Positions 1 to 9,614 of a DNA stretch of 64,000 nt are shown one piece after another (the stretch's first letter is position 1; every line of letters begins with the position of its first letter). The stretch is from positions 2,914,001-2,978,000 of the forward strand of contig CP143430.1 in the NCBI GenBank assembly GCA_039636795.1, written 5' to 3'. The notes under the pieces were generated by a model. It worked only from the letters and a program-made list of their open reading frames with translations, was not told the DNA's origin and did not search any database. Made by a program: the position numbers and the translations under genes. The DNA is from Micrococcaceae bacterium Sec5.1. Its GTDB lineage: Bacteria; Actinomycetota; Actinomycetes; Actinomycetales; Micrococcaceae.

Positions 1-600
1 CTGCAGGGCCGGTTCCTCAAAGCGCTGGCGGTGCAGCCACTCGGGATGTTCCTTCGTCCACCAGGTGTCCTTGGGGTAGCGGATGCCGTGGCGCAGCAGG
101 ATGGCGTTGACGTGTTGGCGGGCGTGTGCGAGGTCCCTGGCCATGCCGGACCGCAGCCGGGACAAATCCCGCAGAGCCTCTTCGTCCAGGTCAGGGATCC
201 GCACCTCGGTGACCGAGCCCACCGCGAGCATCTCGGCCAAAGCCCGGGCGTCGCGCCGGTCGGTTTTAATGCGGTCCCCGGGAGCTCGCAGCAGTTTCGA
301 GGACGCCGCGACCACGCAGCTGATGTACCGGGCCCGGACGAACGCGGTAGGGCCGGAGTCGTACACGGCCTTGACGGGTGGCTCGAAGTGGCGGACCCAC
401 TCCAGCACCATGGCCGGGTCAGCGGCCATCGTGTGGTTGTAGATTTCACCGGTGGCCGGGTTCAGCGCATGGCCCACCACGTTGACCGCGTGAACATCCA
501 GACCAATGAAAGCATGCTCAAACGTAGCCGGGACCTCCCAAACCTCACATGTGGCACTACCATCGCACTCCCGACGAGCCGGTCGGGCCAAGGGAGCCGC
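1..600 (-). mobile_element. IS110-family transposase, 5' part, cut by window edge
   Basis: A minus-strand frame stays open from about position 600 to base 1 and leaves the window. The readable part begins near 513 with FIGLDVHAVNVV, which fits the first acidic block of IS110 DEDD transposases. It continues with YDSGPTAF and with IKTDRRDARALAE, the family hallmark K-T-D-x-x-D-A. Only the N-terminal catalytic half is present, so intactness cannot be judged. The start codon is uncertain because the frame is open upstream and only weak TTG starts are seen. IS110 elements often lack terminal inverted repeats and none was identified. It marks the left flank as mobile DNA. Confidence 0.8.
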
Positions 601-2142
601 CAATGGCAACCCACGGCCTTGTGAAACAGAAGGCCCCGGCCCCAGCCCCTCCCGGCCGTTCCCGGTCCGTCCGAAACAAAGGACATCACCGCCGGGGTTT
701 CGGGGCCCGCTTCGCCGCTTGCCCGCACCAAGAAACCGATCACCAGGCCTACGCTGCGGGACCGGCCCCGGTGAAAATGGACGGCCCGGACGGACAGAAC
801 CCTCAACCCCTCGCTTCATCTAGACCGCGGGGGCATCTCTCGCTGGCCAGGTTCGTATCTATAAATTACCTGACAACAGGGAAGCTGCTGTCGGGTCGCA
901 CCTGCGCCGTCGGAAGCTGCTGATCATTCCGGCTTGCCGAGAGCGTACGTCGAACTAGGGCCGTGTTTCCCGTTGAGGATGCGGAGGCTGAGAGGAAATT
1001 GCAAAGCGCCCTGATCGAAAGGCTGCTTCATTTCGTTGCAGAGCCCACTCATTCGACACACCTGTCTGAATTGACGTTTGCAAAGCGGCCCGCGATTCGA
1101 TGCCGTCCATCGAACGATTTGGGCCGTCGGCGAACTGTCAACGAGTCCCGAGTCGCGTGACAGCCGATACCAAGGTCGACCGGCCGGAGTTGAACGTGCC
1201 GGCATCGCCCATGGTCAGTAATTAGGGACTTTAATCTGGGCGACGCTGGGGATGATCAGTTCGACGGCTTGCCTTTCCATCACGGTGCCGGGTCTGCTCG
1301 CCGGGTGCCGCGAAGATCGCATCAATCGGGTTCACCGGGACCTTTCCACAGTTGCTCCTGGAACACCGCATCTCCCCGGATAGGCCCCCGCCCGCAGGCC
1401 GGTGGACCCGGCGTTCTTATTGAATTACTCCAGGACCATGGACTGGGTCGTGAGCCCTGTTCCCGGCAGTCGGTTCATCGCCCGGATGCCCATCTGGCGC
1501 TCCGGGGCCCATGTACTAGAACACTCATTAACCGCCACAGGTTACGAAAAACGTAACTGGAGGCGCCGGCATCATCGACCCACCCGAGACGGGTTTGGAC
1601 CCTCCGCCCTAGGACGCAAGCCCGCCGGCCAGTGGCGGCCTCCCGGGAATGGCTCAAAGAACAGCTCCGGGCGTCACCTGGCGAGAAGGGGGCGTCGGTG
1701 TTGACCAAGGGATGATGAGGGCCAGAGAGACTTGGGCAGTCGACATGTCGCAGCGACAAGTAGCGCCACGAGCGATTCCGGTCCGGGATTGGCAACACCG
1801 CCGGAGTTCGCTGGCTTCCCACGCAGCAGTGTACTTATGGCCCCAGCAAGATTCCCCTCCGCGCGCACAGATCCCGGTCAGGTGTACTCTTGCGGGACGT
1901 CCGCTGCCGATCGTTTGATCTCCGAGGATCCCACAGCAAGTGGATCGTTCAGAGCCGGAAGACTAAGTCGAGTGGTCTCGTGGGAGTCGGGTCGGCGCGC
2001 GATGCGTCTGGGTCCCCCGCGAGACTGCCCATAGCAAGCTTATTCAAAAAACGGGTATCAGCAAGGCATAGGAGGCACTGCACCATTTGGACCAAATCAA
2101 CATTTTCAGATTGTGATTTCCCCGTTCGTATCAGTCGCCTCC
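601..2142. other. gene-poor stretch with no recognisable coding sequence
   Basis: About 1.5 kb without a frame that resembles a known protein. The open frames are short, rich in Arg/Pro/Ser, overlap on both strands and lack convincing ribosome binding sites. The part next to the transposase (about 600-830) may be the non-coding end of the IS110 element. A 13-base palindrome, ATTTGG-A-CCAAAT, lies at 2085-2097, downstream of the minus-strand small gene at 2143, so it is not placed as that gene's operator. I see nothing else I can support. Confidence 0.5.
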
Positions 2143-2409
2143 CTAAGCGTCCACCGACGGCAAAAGGGGTTGCTGAAGGAACATCTGGTAACCGTCAGCT
2201 GCATGGAAGAGGCGACGTTCCCCAACCCATGAAGTAACCCAGATAATAGTCCGGTCGAAACTCAACGCGTCTACCGTTCCGGAGAAACGGTGATTCCCAT
2301 TTTCGAGAACTACGTTATGCCCTTCTTCGACCAGATCCCAGGGGGTGGTTGACGGTGGCGCCCAAGCCTTTTGAGAGCCTCCGAGACCTTCATCATATGT
2401 TGCTTCCAT
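2143..2409 (-). CDS. small hypothetical protein, 88 aa
   Basis: An 88-residue protein with an ordinary soluble composition. The middle (GTVDALSFDRTIIWV, then GERRLFHAADGYQMFL) reads like the short beta-rich proteins common in Arthrobacter that carry a G-T-V-D-A segment followed by a hydrophobic strand and a D-G motif. I base this on pattern memory only. It starts 14 bases after the cupin stop on the same strand and is probably the last gene of the operon running left from 5742. No strong ribosome binding site is visible, so translation may be coupled to the cupin. Function unknown. Confidence 0.45.
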   Translation of the reverse strand: MEATYDEGLGGSQKAWAPPSTTPWDLVEEGHNVVLENGNHRFSGTVDALSFDRTIIWVTSWVGERRLFHAADGYQMFLQQPLLPSVDA

Positions 2410-2423
2410 AGCTGGGATTCGCC

Positions 2424-2786
2424 CTAAGCGACTTCGTCGCGCCAGTGGACTGGGCTGATGGAAAGCAAGAGGCGGGTACCCGGGGTTGCGCTGTACTGGA
2501 CAGTGGTTCCTTTAGGAAGAACAAGCAGTTCATCGGCGTCACCAATCAGGTCTTCCTTGTGGTCGCCGTTGATTATGATCAGGCGAGCCTGACCGTCAAT
2601 CACGTAAATTGTTTCTTCATACTGAACCGTCCACGGGTCACTGAAGCCCTCCTCCTGAAAGGTCATAATGTATGTTCCAAGCTGCCTGAGCTTGCTTCCG
2701 GCCGTTCGATGTTCGATTTTTGCCGGACCAAAGTCGTTAACGTTGCTCGGATCAAAAGTGGGTTTGTGGGTCAAAGCGTTTGTCAT
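2424..2786 (-). CDS. cupin-domain protein
   Basis: A single-domain cupin of 120 residues. The start at 2786 (MTNALTHK) is chosen because GGAG sits seven bases upstream; the frame is open 14 codons further up, where the extra residues look non-native. The cupin core shows W-T-V-Q-Y-E-E-T-I-Y-V-I-D-G followed by LVLPKGTTVQYS, with E-E-T where many metal cupins have a histidine pair, so the metal site may be reduced. This resembles EutQ-like or generic small-molecule cupins. It follows the thioesterase by 113 bases in the same operon. It may be an isomerase, a dioxygenase-like enzyme or a ligand sensor; the sequence does not decide. Confidence 0.7.
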   Translation of the reverse strand: MTNALTHKPTFDPSNVNDFGPAKIEHRTAGSKLRQLGTYIMTFQEEGFSDPWTVQYEETIYVIDGQARLIIINGDHKEDLIGDADELLVLPKGTTVQYSATPGTRLLLSISPVHWRDEVA

Positions 2787-2899
2787 GAGGGCTCCATGTT
2801 CTGTAGTTCGTGATTCGATGGCCAGCAAGGCGTACTTCGACGATTTGCTGGCCGAGCTTGAGAGGGAGAGTAACTGGGACTTGGGGCAGGGTTGTTGGA

Positions 2900-3304
2900 T
2901 CAGCCCTGCAGGGCGCCATCGAGTGCCATCGCGACGGCTTCCGGAAGTGGTCGGGAACGGGCCTGAGTTGGGTCGACGTTAACGTAAACGAGTTCGACGT
3001 TCGCCAGCTCCTTTCCACCACGAGCAATCGAAACGTCAATCTTGAAGCTGGAATTCCCGACGTTTCGGCACTTGACGTCAACGTCGAGAAGGTCGTCGAA
3101 GTAAGCGGGGGATTTGAAGGAAAGAACTGCACTGACAACCGAGGGATCCGTCCCTTCAGCGACCAGCTTCGGGTAGGGCCAACCAATACTGCGGAAGAAC
3201 TCCGTCATAGCGACGTCGGCGATTTCGAGATAGCGGCTGTTGAAGAGAAACCCCTGAGAGTCCACCTCGTGGTTCCTCACGCGATGCTGGTACAGCGGCA
3301 TCAT
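2900..3304 (-). CDS. 4-hydroxybenzoyl-CoA-thioesterase-type acyl-CoA thioesterase
   Basis: A 134-residue single hotdog-fold protein. The N-terminus HRVRNHEVDSQGFLFNSRYLE fits the YbgC/4HBT signature, with the catalytic Asp in E-V-D-S-Q-G followed by a tyrosine eight residues later. The family hydrolyses short acyl or aromatic CoA thioesters in the cytoplasm. The start codon overlaps the stop of the nitrilase-type hydrolase by four bases (ATGA), showing translational coupling. The operon therefore pairs a C-N hydrolase with an acyl-CoA thioesterase. Substrate not determinable. Confidence 0.85.
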   Translation of the reverse strand: MMPLYQHRVRNHEVDSQGFLFNSRYLEIADVAMTEFFRSIGWPYPKLVAEGTDPSVVSAVLSFKSPAYFDDLLDVDVKCRNVGNSSFKIDVSIARGGKELANVELVYVNVDPTQARSRPLPEAVAMALDGALQG

Positions 3305-4206
3305 GCGCCCATTTCTGCCTGCAGCTTGGCGTACAGATCCAGCCTCCGCAGTGCCAGGCCGGGTGCTTCGGGTTTTGCACGTGAGGCAACCAACAGGTCG
3401 TGGTCCAAATCGGCGATCAGTACTTCTTCGTCGGCTGACGCAGTGGTGGCCAGGATCCCGTCGTTGACTCCCACTGTTTTGTCCACGGGCCCGGCGACTA
3501 GGGCCTTACCAACTGCGAACATCGGGGAATCGGTGGGAATGCCGCTTGTACCGGACAGTGGTGACATCACCACGTACAGTTGGTTCTCGATAGCACGCGC
3601 CTGACAGCCGGTACGCACCCGGTGGACGCCCCGCCGGTTCCACGTGAGCGAAGGGCAAAGGATCAGGTCAACGCCTTTATGGACCAGATAACGTGAGAGC
3701 TCAGGGAACTGGATGTCCGCGCAGATCAGCAGGCCGACCGTAAACGGCCCAATCTTTGTGACCAGGAGTTCATCGCCGCCCCGGGCGCCTAGAGCATGCT
3801 CCTGTGGTGTGAGGTGAATCTTGTCTTGGGACTCGATCCGACCATCCGGGTGGGCGATGAACGCTGTATTGCGCAGCGATCCATCTTCGGCGACCCGGTT
3901 GTGACTTCCACCAGCAACCACGATGTTGTAATCCTGGGCCATCCTGCGCATGCCCTCAACGAGGTCATCCGTGAACTCCGGCAGGAACTTCCAGTAGTCC
4001 GATGTGATTGTGGCGGTCGTAACTTCGTGATCTGTGACTGCTCCGAGGAGCCCCGTGCTTGCGAGCTCTGGGAAAAGCACGAGTTCGGCCTTTTGTTCCG
4101 CCGCGCGCTTTACCAGCCCCTCCACATGATCCAGATACTGCTGGAGAGTCCTCTCCGGCCGGAGTTCGAACTGAATGGTGGCTACCTTTAGTGACGCCTT
4201 GGTCAT
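3301..4206 (-). CDS. carbon-nitrogen hydrolase (nitrilase superfamily)
   Basis: A 301-residue protein with the full nitrilase-superfamily triad: Glu47 in LFPELAS, Lys129 in QDKIHLTP and Cys162 in LICADIQFPE. Members hydrolyse amides, N-carbamoyl compounds or nitriles through a cysteine thioester intermediate. The Cys context (C-A-D) fits the amidase/carbamoylase branches better than true nitrilases (C-W-E). CAGGAGAT lies just before the ATG at 4206. A 297-base gap separates it from the oxidase upstream, so it may have its own promoter. Its partners (amino-acid-type oxidase, thioesterase, cupin, divergent PucR) suggest degradation of a nitrogenous compound such as an N-acyl or carbamoyl amino acid. 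That is inference. Confidence 0.88.
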   Translation of the reverse strand: MTKASLKVATIQFELRPERTLQQYLDHVEGLVKRAAEQKAELVLFPELASTGLLGAVTDHEVTTATITSDYWKFLPEFTDDLVEGMRRMAQDYNIVVAGGSHNRVAEDGSLRNTAFIAHPDGRIESQDKIHLTPQEHALGARGGDELLVTKIGPFTVGLLICADIQFPELSRYLVHKGVDLILCPSLTWNRRGVHRVRTGCQARAIENQLYVVMSPLSGTSGIPTDSPMFAVGKALVAGPVDKTVGVNDGILATTASADEEVLIADLDHDLLVASRAKPEAPGLALRRLDLYAKLQAEMGA

Positions 4207-4503
4207 AGGAATCTCCTGTCTGAGAAGTCGGCCGTCGCTGGTCGGCGATTCTTCCTTTATGTTCTTCCCGCGGTTGCGGACGAGTTGGTCGGCAGGTCGT
4301 AGAAAGAATATTCAGGTGGGGCATGGCGTTGTTGTCACAATCCATGTGCCGGGCGACTCATGCAATAGACGCTAACGGAGCGTCGAGGGGCTGAATACTA
4401 GGAGGATTCTGAAAGGGTAGTCAATGATTTGGTTCTCAGGCCAAAGGGTCAGGACTACTGAGCCAGTTGCTACGGCTTTTGACTTGGAAAGAAGGCTGTA
4501 GAG
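4207..4503. promoter_or_regulatory. intergenic leader before the nitrilase-type gene
   Basis: The 297 bases between the oxidase stop (4504) and the hydrolase start (4206), both minus strand. I find no gene here; the frame at 3965-4345 is a shadow. It includes the ribosome binding site CAGGAGAT upstream of 4206. No clear hairpin or repeat was found. The length is enough for a second promoter, but I cannot assign -35/-10 boxes with confidence. Confidence 0.3.
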
Positions 4504-5742
4504 CTAGTCGGCAGAGATTCTGAGCGCGGACCGGTTCTTTTTCAAGGCACCAGCAAAGGTGCTGGTCTCCCCGGCGATGACCTCCGCCATCACCTGGCCG
4601 CAGATGGGCGCGCTTGCGATGCCCCACGCGTGGCCGACGTTTATATAGGCGCCGTCAGCCCGATCGACGATGGGCAGATGGTCCGTTGTTTCGCTTCCGA
4701 GTCCAGCCCAAAGTCCGGTAACGCCGTATTCAGCAAGGCTTGAGTATCTGTCCAAGGTTGTTGAAACCATTGCGTTTGTAGCATTAATGCTGATGTGGGG
4801 ATTTAGGGAACCCCGTCCGTCAAGACTATTGCCGATGAATATTGACCCACCGCGGTTTTGGGCGATCGAGTCGTCATAGTCAACGAACGAGGACCCTGAA
4901 GTCCCGCCGGGGCTCGTTCCCGCGCTGGAACTGTTCGGGCCGGCAAAAACCGCGGCTTCATAAGTTGGAAGGTCAGTGAGCGCCCCGCATCCGTACACAC
5001 CCCGGGGTCCATGCATTATGGCGTTCAAGCGCGTGTCTATGGGCTGAGTCAGCATCTGACCCACTCTTGCAGTGCTGATTGGGACGTCGATCCCCTCGGC
5101 CCGGAGGTTGGTTGACCAGGCACCCGTTGCCCACACCACGCCCGATGCATGGATCTCGCCCCGGACCGTGCGGACCCCTGTTACGGTTTCGCCGTTTCGC
5201 AGGGTTGAAAGGACAGACGTATTTTCAAAAGTTCGGATACCTGCCCGCACACAGGCGCTGGCCAGAGCGTTGACGAACTGCACACCATCTATTTGGGCAT
5301 CATCGGCGCAAAAGACGGCGCCGAGCGCGCTTTCCGGAAGGATGGAGGAGTGCTTCTGAGCCTCTTCCCGGCTGATCATGGTTGCGTCCAAGCCGGCTGC
5401 CCGCCGGTTGGCAGCATAATCTTCAAGAACCCGGCCCTGCGCGTCGTTTTCGAAGAAAAAGAGGCCGCCTTGATTGCGATAGTCGAACACATCGCCAAGT
5501 TCGCTCAAGTAGTCCTGGTACTTTTCCTTGCCGGCTTTAGCGAGAGAGAGTTCGTCCCCTGTACGCCGCGTCTGCAGCCATAGGGAACCTGCGTTTCGTC
5601 CGGAAGCACCGTAGGCAGGAAACCGCTGTTCTACGACGACGACGTCGAATCCCCGCTTGCGCAGCTCCCAAGCGGTGCAAAGCCCCACAATTCCTGCTCC
5701 TATGACGACAATGTCACCTGTCGCAAGTGTGTCAGCGCTCAT
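4504..5742 (-). CDS. FAD-dependent oxidoreductase, DAO/DadA family
   Basis: A 412-residue flavoprotein starting with a Rossmann FAD motif, VVIGAGIVGLCTAWEL, near residues 11-26. It is followed by an acidic strand end (VVVVEQ) and the family block Y-G-A-S-G-R-N-A-G. The C-terminus has ITGLWAGLGSETTDHLPIVD and NVGHAWGI, the second FAD-contact region of D-amino-acid/glycine/sarcosine oxidases and dehydrogenases. The start at 5742 is preferred over an upstream in-frame start at 5868 because the protein then begins at the conserved FAD strand and GAAGG lies about ten bases upstream. It is the first gene of the operon running left and is divergent from pucR. A paralogue lies at 12200-13426. Substrate probably an amino acid or N-substituted amino acid. 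Confidence 0.85.
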   Translation of the reverse strand: MSADTLATGDIVVIGAGIVGLCTAWELRKRGFDVVVVEQRFPAYGASGRNAGSLWLQTRRTGDELSLAKAGKEKYQDYLSELGDVFDYRNQGGLFFFENDAQGRVLEDYAANRRAAGLDATMISREEAQKHSSILPESALGAVFCADDAQIDGVQFVNALASACVRAGIRTFENTSVLSTLRNGETVTGVRTVRGEIHASGVVWATGAWSTNLRAEGIDVPISTARVGQMLTQPIDTRLNAIMHGPRGVYGCGALTDLPTYEAAVFAGPNSSSAGTSPGGTSGSSFVDYDDSIAQNRGGSIFIGNSLDGRGSLNPHISINATNAMVSTTLDRYSSLAEYGVTGLWAGLGSETTDHLPIVDRADGAYINVGHAWGIASAPICGQVMAEVIAGETSTFAGALKKNRSALRISAD

Positions 5743-6101
5743 GGCAAGGTACCTTCTTCCTCGGGCTGTCCTGTGGCCCTCTTCGTTAGTCTTCCAGATA
5801 GACGAATCCGATAGCAGGGTGAGAAGTCCTTGACGCTTGAATTTCCAGAGGTCAAGCCCATGCAACATGACCTATACGCCAGAGAACGCAAGCAGGCCCC
5901 ATATGCCCAGCCGTATGGTGTTCGAGTCTCTACCTGCGACGTTAGGAGCCCACCAGCACAGGTGTAATTGTTTCTTGTCCAACGTTCGTCGAATAGCGTT
6001 AGAATTCTCACAGGGGGACGGCTAAATTTCTGGTCTAGTCTGGGCGAAAGCGGTAGGCGAGGCCAACCGCCCGTCCCGGTCTCTTCCCGAAAGAGTTCCC
6101 T
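5743..6101. promoter_or_regulatory. divergent promoter region between oxidase operon and pucR-like gene
   Basis: A 359-base region with divergent starts on each side, the expected place for control by the adjacent PucR-type protein. A possible -35/-10 for the plus-strand gene is TTGTCC near 5976 with a TAGAAT-like element near 6000, but the spacing is about 19 bases, longer than ideal. No long palindrome was identified. Confidence 0.4.
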
Positions 6102-7769
6102 ATGATAGTTGATCCGACCTCCTTGCCACTGGGAGCAGTTCTAGCGGACTTGGGTCCTGCCGCGAAGCTTGTCGCGGGGGACGCTTCCCAGCAGTCCAGG
6201 CAAGTTCGTGGCGCTGTTGTCTTGCTGAAGCCGGAAGACTTACCCACCGACGTGGATGTGGTCGTGATATGCCCAGGTGCCGCAAGCTTTAGTGACTTGG
6301 TCGCGGACCGGCTCGATGGGCCCGGACGCGTCATCTTCGTTACGGCGTCCGAGTCCTCTCTTTCGGAAGGGATCCAAGTCGTCGGGGAGCAGCACGTCGT
6401 CATCGCTGTTGATCCAGCCCTGAACGTCGCTAGCGTCGTGATGTCATTTTCTCGATCGATGCAAATGCCGGAGGAATCCGTTTCCCGCCGATTAGCCTCC
6501 TTGCAGAGGGCGCTCAGTCAAGCGATGACAGAAACTGAACCGATACCGGCGCTACTAAGCCGATTGGCGCACGTATGTAATGCCACCGCAGTCCTCATCG
6601 ACAGATTCGGTAAGACTGTCCATGCCACCGGGCCCACACCCATGTCACTTTTGTTTGAAGAGATCGGCCGCACCGAGGCCGATTCACAGAACGTGGACGT
6701 GGACGGATGGAGGGGGGTGGCAGCCAGAATTTCGGCTCCTGACGAGGCCGACTCGCATTTCGGTTGGCTCGTCATCACGGCTCGGCGGACGAATTTTCCG
6801 GATAGCCATTCGACCTCCGCCGCTCACGTAGCCGCAACCTTGGTCGAGGCCAGCCAGCGAATGGCCGTGGCCGCCAGACAACAAGAACGAGCCATACGCA
6901 CTGCCGTGCTTGAGGAGGCGCTGGCATTGCGCCGCGAGCCTCACAATCCCGAATTGGCGGCCCGAATAGCGGCTTTCGGCCTGTCTTTTGCCGACGAGTT
7001 GCGGACCATTGTTTTCCGGCCAATTCGACCTGCGGTCGCATCGCGCTCGTTGCCGGCGTCTGAGGATCTATCGGAAATGTTGGGCAAGGCACTGGAGTCA
7101 CAGTCCATCGCGTACCTCATGACCGCCAAGGACAAGACAATAACGATAGCGGCGCAGTGTAGCGTTCAAGCCTTCCGGCGAGTGATCGTGGCGGAAGGCT
7201 CCAAACTCCCAGGCGCCCTCATTGGAATCGGCCGCAGTGTGCATGCCTTAGGCGACATTCTGGACTCATACCAGGACGCGCAGTTGGCGGTTCGAACCCT
7301 TCGCCGTAATTCGCGAGGTCCTAAACTTATGGCGTACGAAGACTTCAACTATGCAACTAGGCTTTTCGCTGACGTCGGTTTCGACAAGATGATCAAATGG
7401 GCCCAGGAGTTCCTGAAGCCCTTGGAGGGGCGCGAGCTGCTGGTAGAGGGTCTTCAGACATACTTTGAGCATGCTCAGAACATCAACGCTGCGGCCGACT
7501 ACCTGGAAATCCACCACAACTCACTGCGCTACCGGATAGCTAAAGCTGAAGAAATCCTGGGCATCAATTTGAGGGAACCGGGTGCTGTTTCTTCCGTTTT
7601 CTTAGCTCTGACGGCCCTTGAGCTGGGACGGATTCAACAGCTGCGGCCCAAATCGTCCGGCGATACGGGACGAAGCCGTAAACCATCGGACGTTGAAGCA
7701 AGCGACGTCGTGCCCTACTCGAGGCCATTCGTCGAAAGAGCCGGCGTAGTTCGTGCTCCCGCCAGGTGA
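6102..7769 (+). CDS. PucR-family transcriptional regulator
   Basis: A 555-residue regulator with three parts: an N-terminal PucR-like sensor domain (about 1-130), a central GGDEF-like CdaR region (about 250-410), and a C-terminal PucR-type helix-turn-helix (about 460-520) with INAAADYLEIHHNSLRYRI. Family members activate purine, sugar-acid or amino-acid catabolic genes in response to pathway metabolites. It is divergent from the oxidase/nitrilase operon and overlaps the next gene by four bases (GTGA), so it probably controls both. The ribosome binding site is weak (AAAGAG). A shorter relative is at 56895-58136, also next to a copy of the same alpha/beta hydrolase. Confidence 0.88.
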   Translation: MIVDPTSLPLGAVLADLGPAAKLVAGDASQQSRQVRGAVVLLKPEDLPTDVDVVVICPGAASFSDLVADRLDGPGRVIFVTASESSLSEGIQVVGEQHVVIAVDPALNVASVVMSFSRSMQMPEESVSRRLASLQRALSQAMTETEPIPALLSRLAHVCNATAVLIDRFGKTVHATGPTPMSLLFEEIGRTEADSQNVDVDGWRGVAARISAPDEADSHFGWLVITARRTNFPDSHSTSAAHVAATLVEASQRMAVAARQQERAIRTAVLEEALALRREPHNPELAARIAAFGLSFADELRTIVFRPIRPAVASRSLPASEDLSEMLGKALESQSIAYLMTAKDKTITIAAQCSVQAFRRVIVAEGSKLPGALIGIGRSVHALGDILDSYQDAQLAVRTLRRNSRGPKLMAYEDFNYATRLFADVGFDKMIKWAQEFLKPLEGRELLVEGLQTYFEHAQNINAAADYLEIHHNSLRYRIAKAEEILGINLREPGAVSSVFLALTALELGRIQQLRPKSSGDTGRSRKPSDVEASDVVPYSRPFVERAGVVRAPAR

Positions 7770-8602
7770 GACACGGAGCGGGTGATCCTAAGAGCGTGGG
7801 CGTCGCCTTCCAAACCTCGGACGGAGTATCGATTCGGTATGACGACGAAGGACACGGCCGGCCCATCGTTTTTGCGTCCGGCGGCACCGCTCACAGCGCC
7901 TACTTTGTATGGCAGCGTCATGCGCTACTTGAAGCCGGATACCGGGTTATCCGTTACGATCACAGGCTGCACGGCCGCTCGGACATGCCGGAGCACGGTC
8001 AGAGGATGAGCAGGCTAGGCCTGGACCTTGGAGAGCTTCTCACGGCCCTCGACCTCCGCGATACGGTTCTGGTGGGGCACTCCATGGGAGTTTCGGCAAG
8101 CTTGGCCTACTTCTCGATTACGGCTGACCCATGGGATCGCATATCGGCATTTGTCGCCGCTGAGCAAACTGCAAAAATTGTCAACACCGCAGACTGGCAG
8201 CTGGGTGTCCGGGGTATCACCGAACAGAATGTTTTCGATGCCATCGACTTTAAGTTCAATTGGGACAACGATGGCGTAGAGCCGGATCTGCCAGAGCATG
8301 TCCAGCAGTTTTTTGACTCGATTACGCCATCTTGGAAGGACTTTGCGTGGGACAAGTCACGCCGTCTTTTCGCAGATCATTTTCTCTCAGATTGGCGAGA
8401 CGTCGTGCCACGAATCAAAATCCCCACTCTCGTGATCGCAGGCAGGCATTCTCCCTTCTACGACGTTGACGTAATGCGTTGGTTCGCCGAAACGGTACCC
8501 GATGGTCGGCTCAGCGTCTTCGAGCACAGCGGCCACGACCCCTATCTGAACGAATACGTGGAGTTCAACTCTCAGCTCTTGGAGTTCATCTCTAAACACT
8601 AG
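7766..8602 (+). CDS. alpha/beta hydrolase, copy 1
   Basis: A 278-residue alpha/beta-hydrolase-fold enzyme. The oxyanion region is IVFASGGTAHS, the nucleophile elbow is G-H-S-M-G (Ser106) and the catalytic His lies in FEHSGHDPYLNE near the C-terminus. It hydrolyses an ester, lactone, amide or C-C bond; the family alone does not decide which. The GTG start overlaps the pucR stop; an alternative GTG at 7796 would give a protein closer in length to copy 2 (55106-55921). The two copies are nearly identical over almost their whole length and diverge before the shared T-S-D-G. A panB remnant follows in both places. Confidence 0.85.
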   Translation: MRHGAGDPKSVGVAFQTSDGVSIRYDDEGHGRPIVFASGGTAHSAYFVWQRHALLEAGYRVIRYDHRLHGRSDMPEHGQRMSRLGLDLGELLTALDLRDTVLVGHSMGVSASLAYFSITADPWDRISAFVAAEQTAKIVNTADWQLGVRGITEQNVFDAIDFKFNWDNDGVEPDLPEHVQQFFDSITPSWKDFAWDKSRRLFADHFLSDWRDVVPRIKIPTLVIAGRHSPFYDVDVMRWFAETVPDGRLSVFEHSGHDPYLNEYVEFNSQLLEFISKH

Positions 8603-8667
8603 TCATCGTTGCTAACACTTCCGATTGGGGTTCCGGCATTTGCCCCCTCGGGTTGACAACTGTGCAC

Positions 8668-9366
8668 ATGCTGCGCGCCGCCTACTGCTAGCTTCAATGT
8701 GTTTGGCAATGAAACAAGTTTGCCCGTTACCGTTGACGAACTCCTGCCACTTTGCCGCGCGGTAACCCGCTCTGCCAGGCGCGCACTGGTCGTCGCCGAC
8801 CTACCGTTTGGCAGCTATGAGGTATCAGCCCCGGCAAGCCATCGCCACCGGCATCAGGTTCCTCAAAGAGGGGCTGGCCCATGCCGTGAAAATCGAAGGC
8901 GGAGGCTTTTACGCCGGAACTGTGAGGACGATGGTAGAGGCAGGAATTCCCGTCATCGCTCACGTCGGGCTCACTCCTCAGAGCGAGCACGCTCTCGGCG
9001 GATACCGCGTGCAGGGCCGAAGCCACGACGGCCAAAGGTTGATTGAAGACGCCCTGGCCTTGGAAGAGGCGGGCGCCTTCTGCGTTCTGATGGAAATGGT
9101 TCCTGCGGATACCGCGGGACGGGTCGATGCAGCGATATATCCCCACAATCGGCATCGGCGCTGGCAAAGCGACCACCGAACAGGTTCTGGTGTGGCAGGA
9201 TATGGCCGGGATTCGCGGTGGGAAGTTGCTAGGTTGTCAAGCAATACGCAGATCTTCGATCAAGACTACTCCAGGCTGCAACGACCTCCGGACAAGAAGT
9301 TCGTTCCGGCGAATTTCCCGAAAGCAAACACTCCTTGTAACAACTGCCCGGCCACTTTCTCTAACT
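8668..9366 (+). pseudogene. panB: panB remnant, copy 1 (3-methyl-2-oxobutanoate hydroxymethyltransferase)
   Basis: PanB motifs appear in order but in different frames: [14 protein letters not shown] and [13 protein letters not shown] (frame of 8699), then [38 protein letters not shown] and GGYRVQGR (frame of 8808), then IPTIGIGAGKATTEQVLVWQD (frame of 9127). At least two frameshifts are needed, and the N-terminal third, including the MLTAYD region, is missing. An intact actinobacterial PanB is about 280-300 residues; it makes ketopantoate from 2-oxoisovalerate for pantothenate synthesis. It cannot make a functional enzyme. It follows the alpha/beta hydrolase in the same direction, as in copy 2. 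Confidence 0.85.
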
Positions 9367-9614
9367 AATTCCAAACACGATGAATCTAATTGCCGGCCAA
9401 GTTCTACTTATCCCTTGCTGGCCACCACTTGATCTCTAACTACGCCAGTAACGATTGCACATGCGTGAGAGTCGAAGATGAGGTGATGAAACGAATTCTG
9501 AGCAGGAGGCCGCCAGGTGGGGAGGGACTTTAGCCCGCATTGCCCGCCCACCAAGGGTTTTTTGGCTTGTCACGGTTCCTGGTGATGGTCCGGCAACGAT
9601 GAGTACTTCGATCT

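Noticed and set aside
601..2142. Several frames of 60-115 residues on both strands
   Set aside because: No family features, overlapping on both strands, no good ribosome binding sites; composition fits chance frames in GC-rich DNA.
3965..4345. 126-residue minus-strand frame across the nitrilase start
   Set aside because: Out of frame with the nitrilase gene and without known motifs; shadow.
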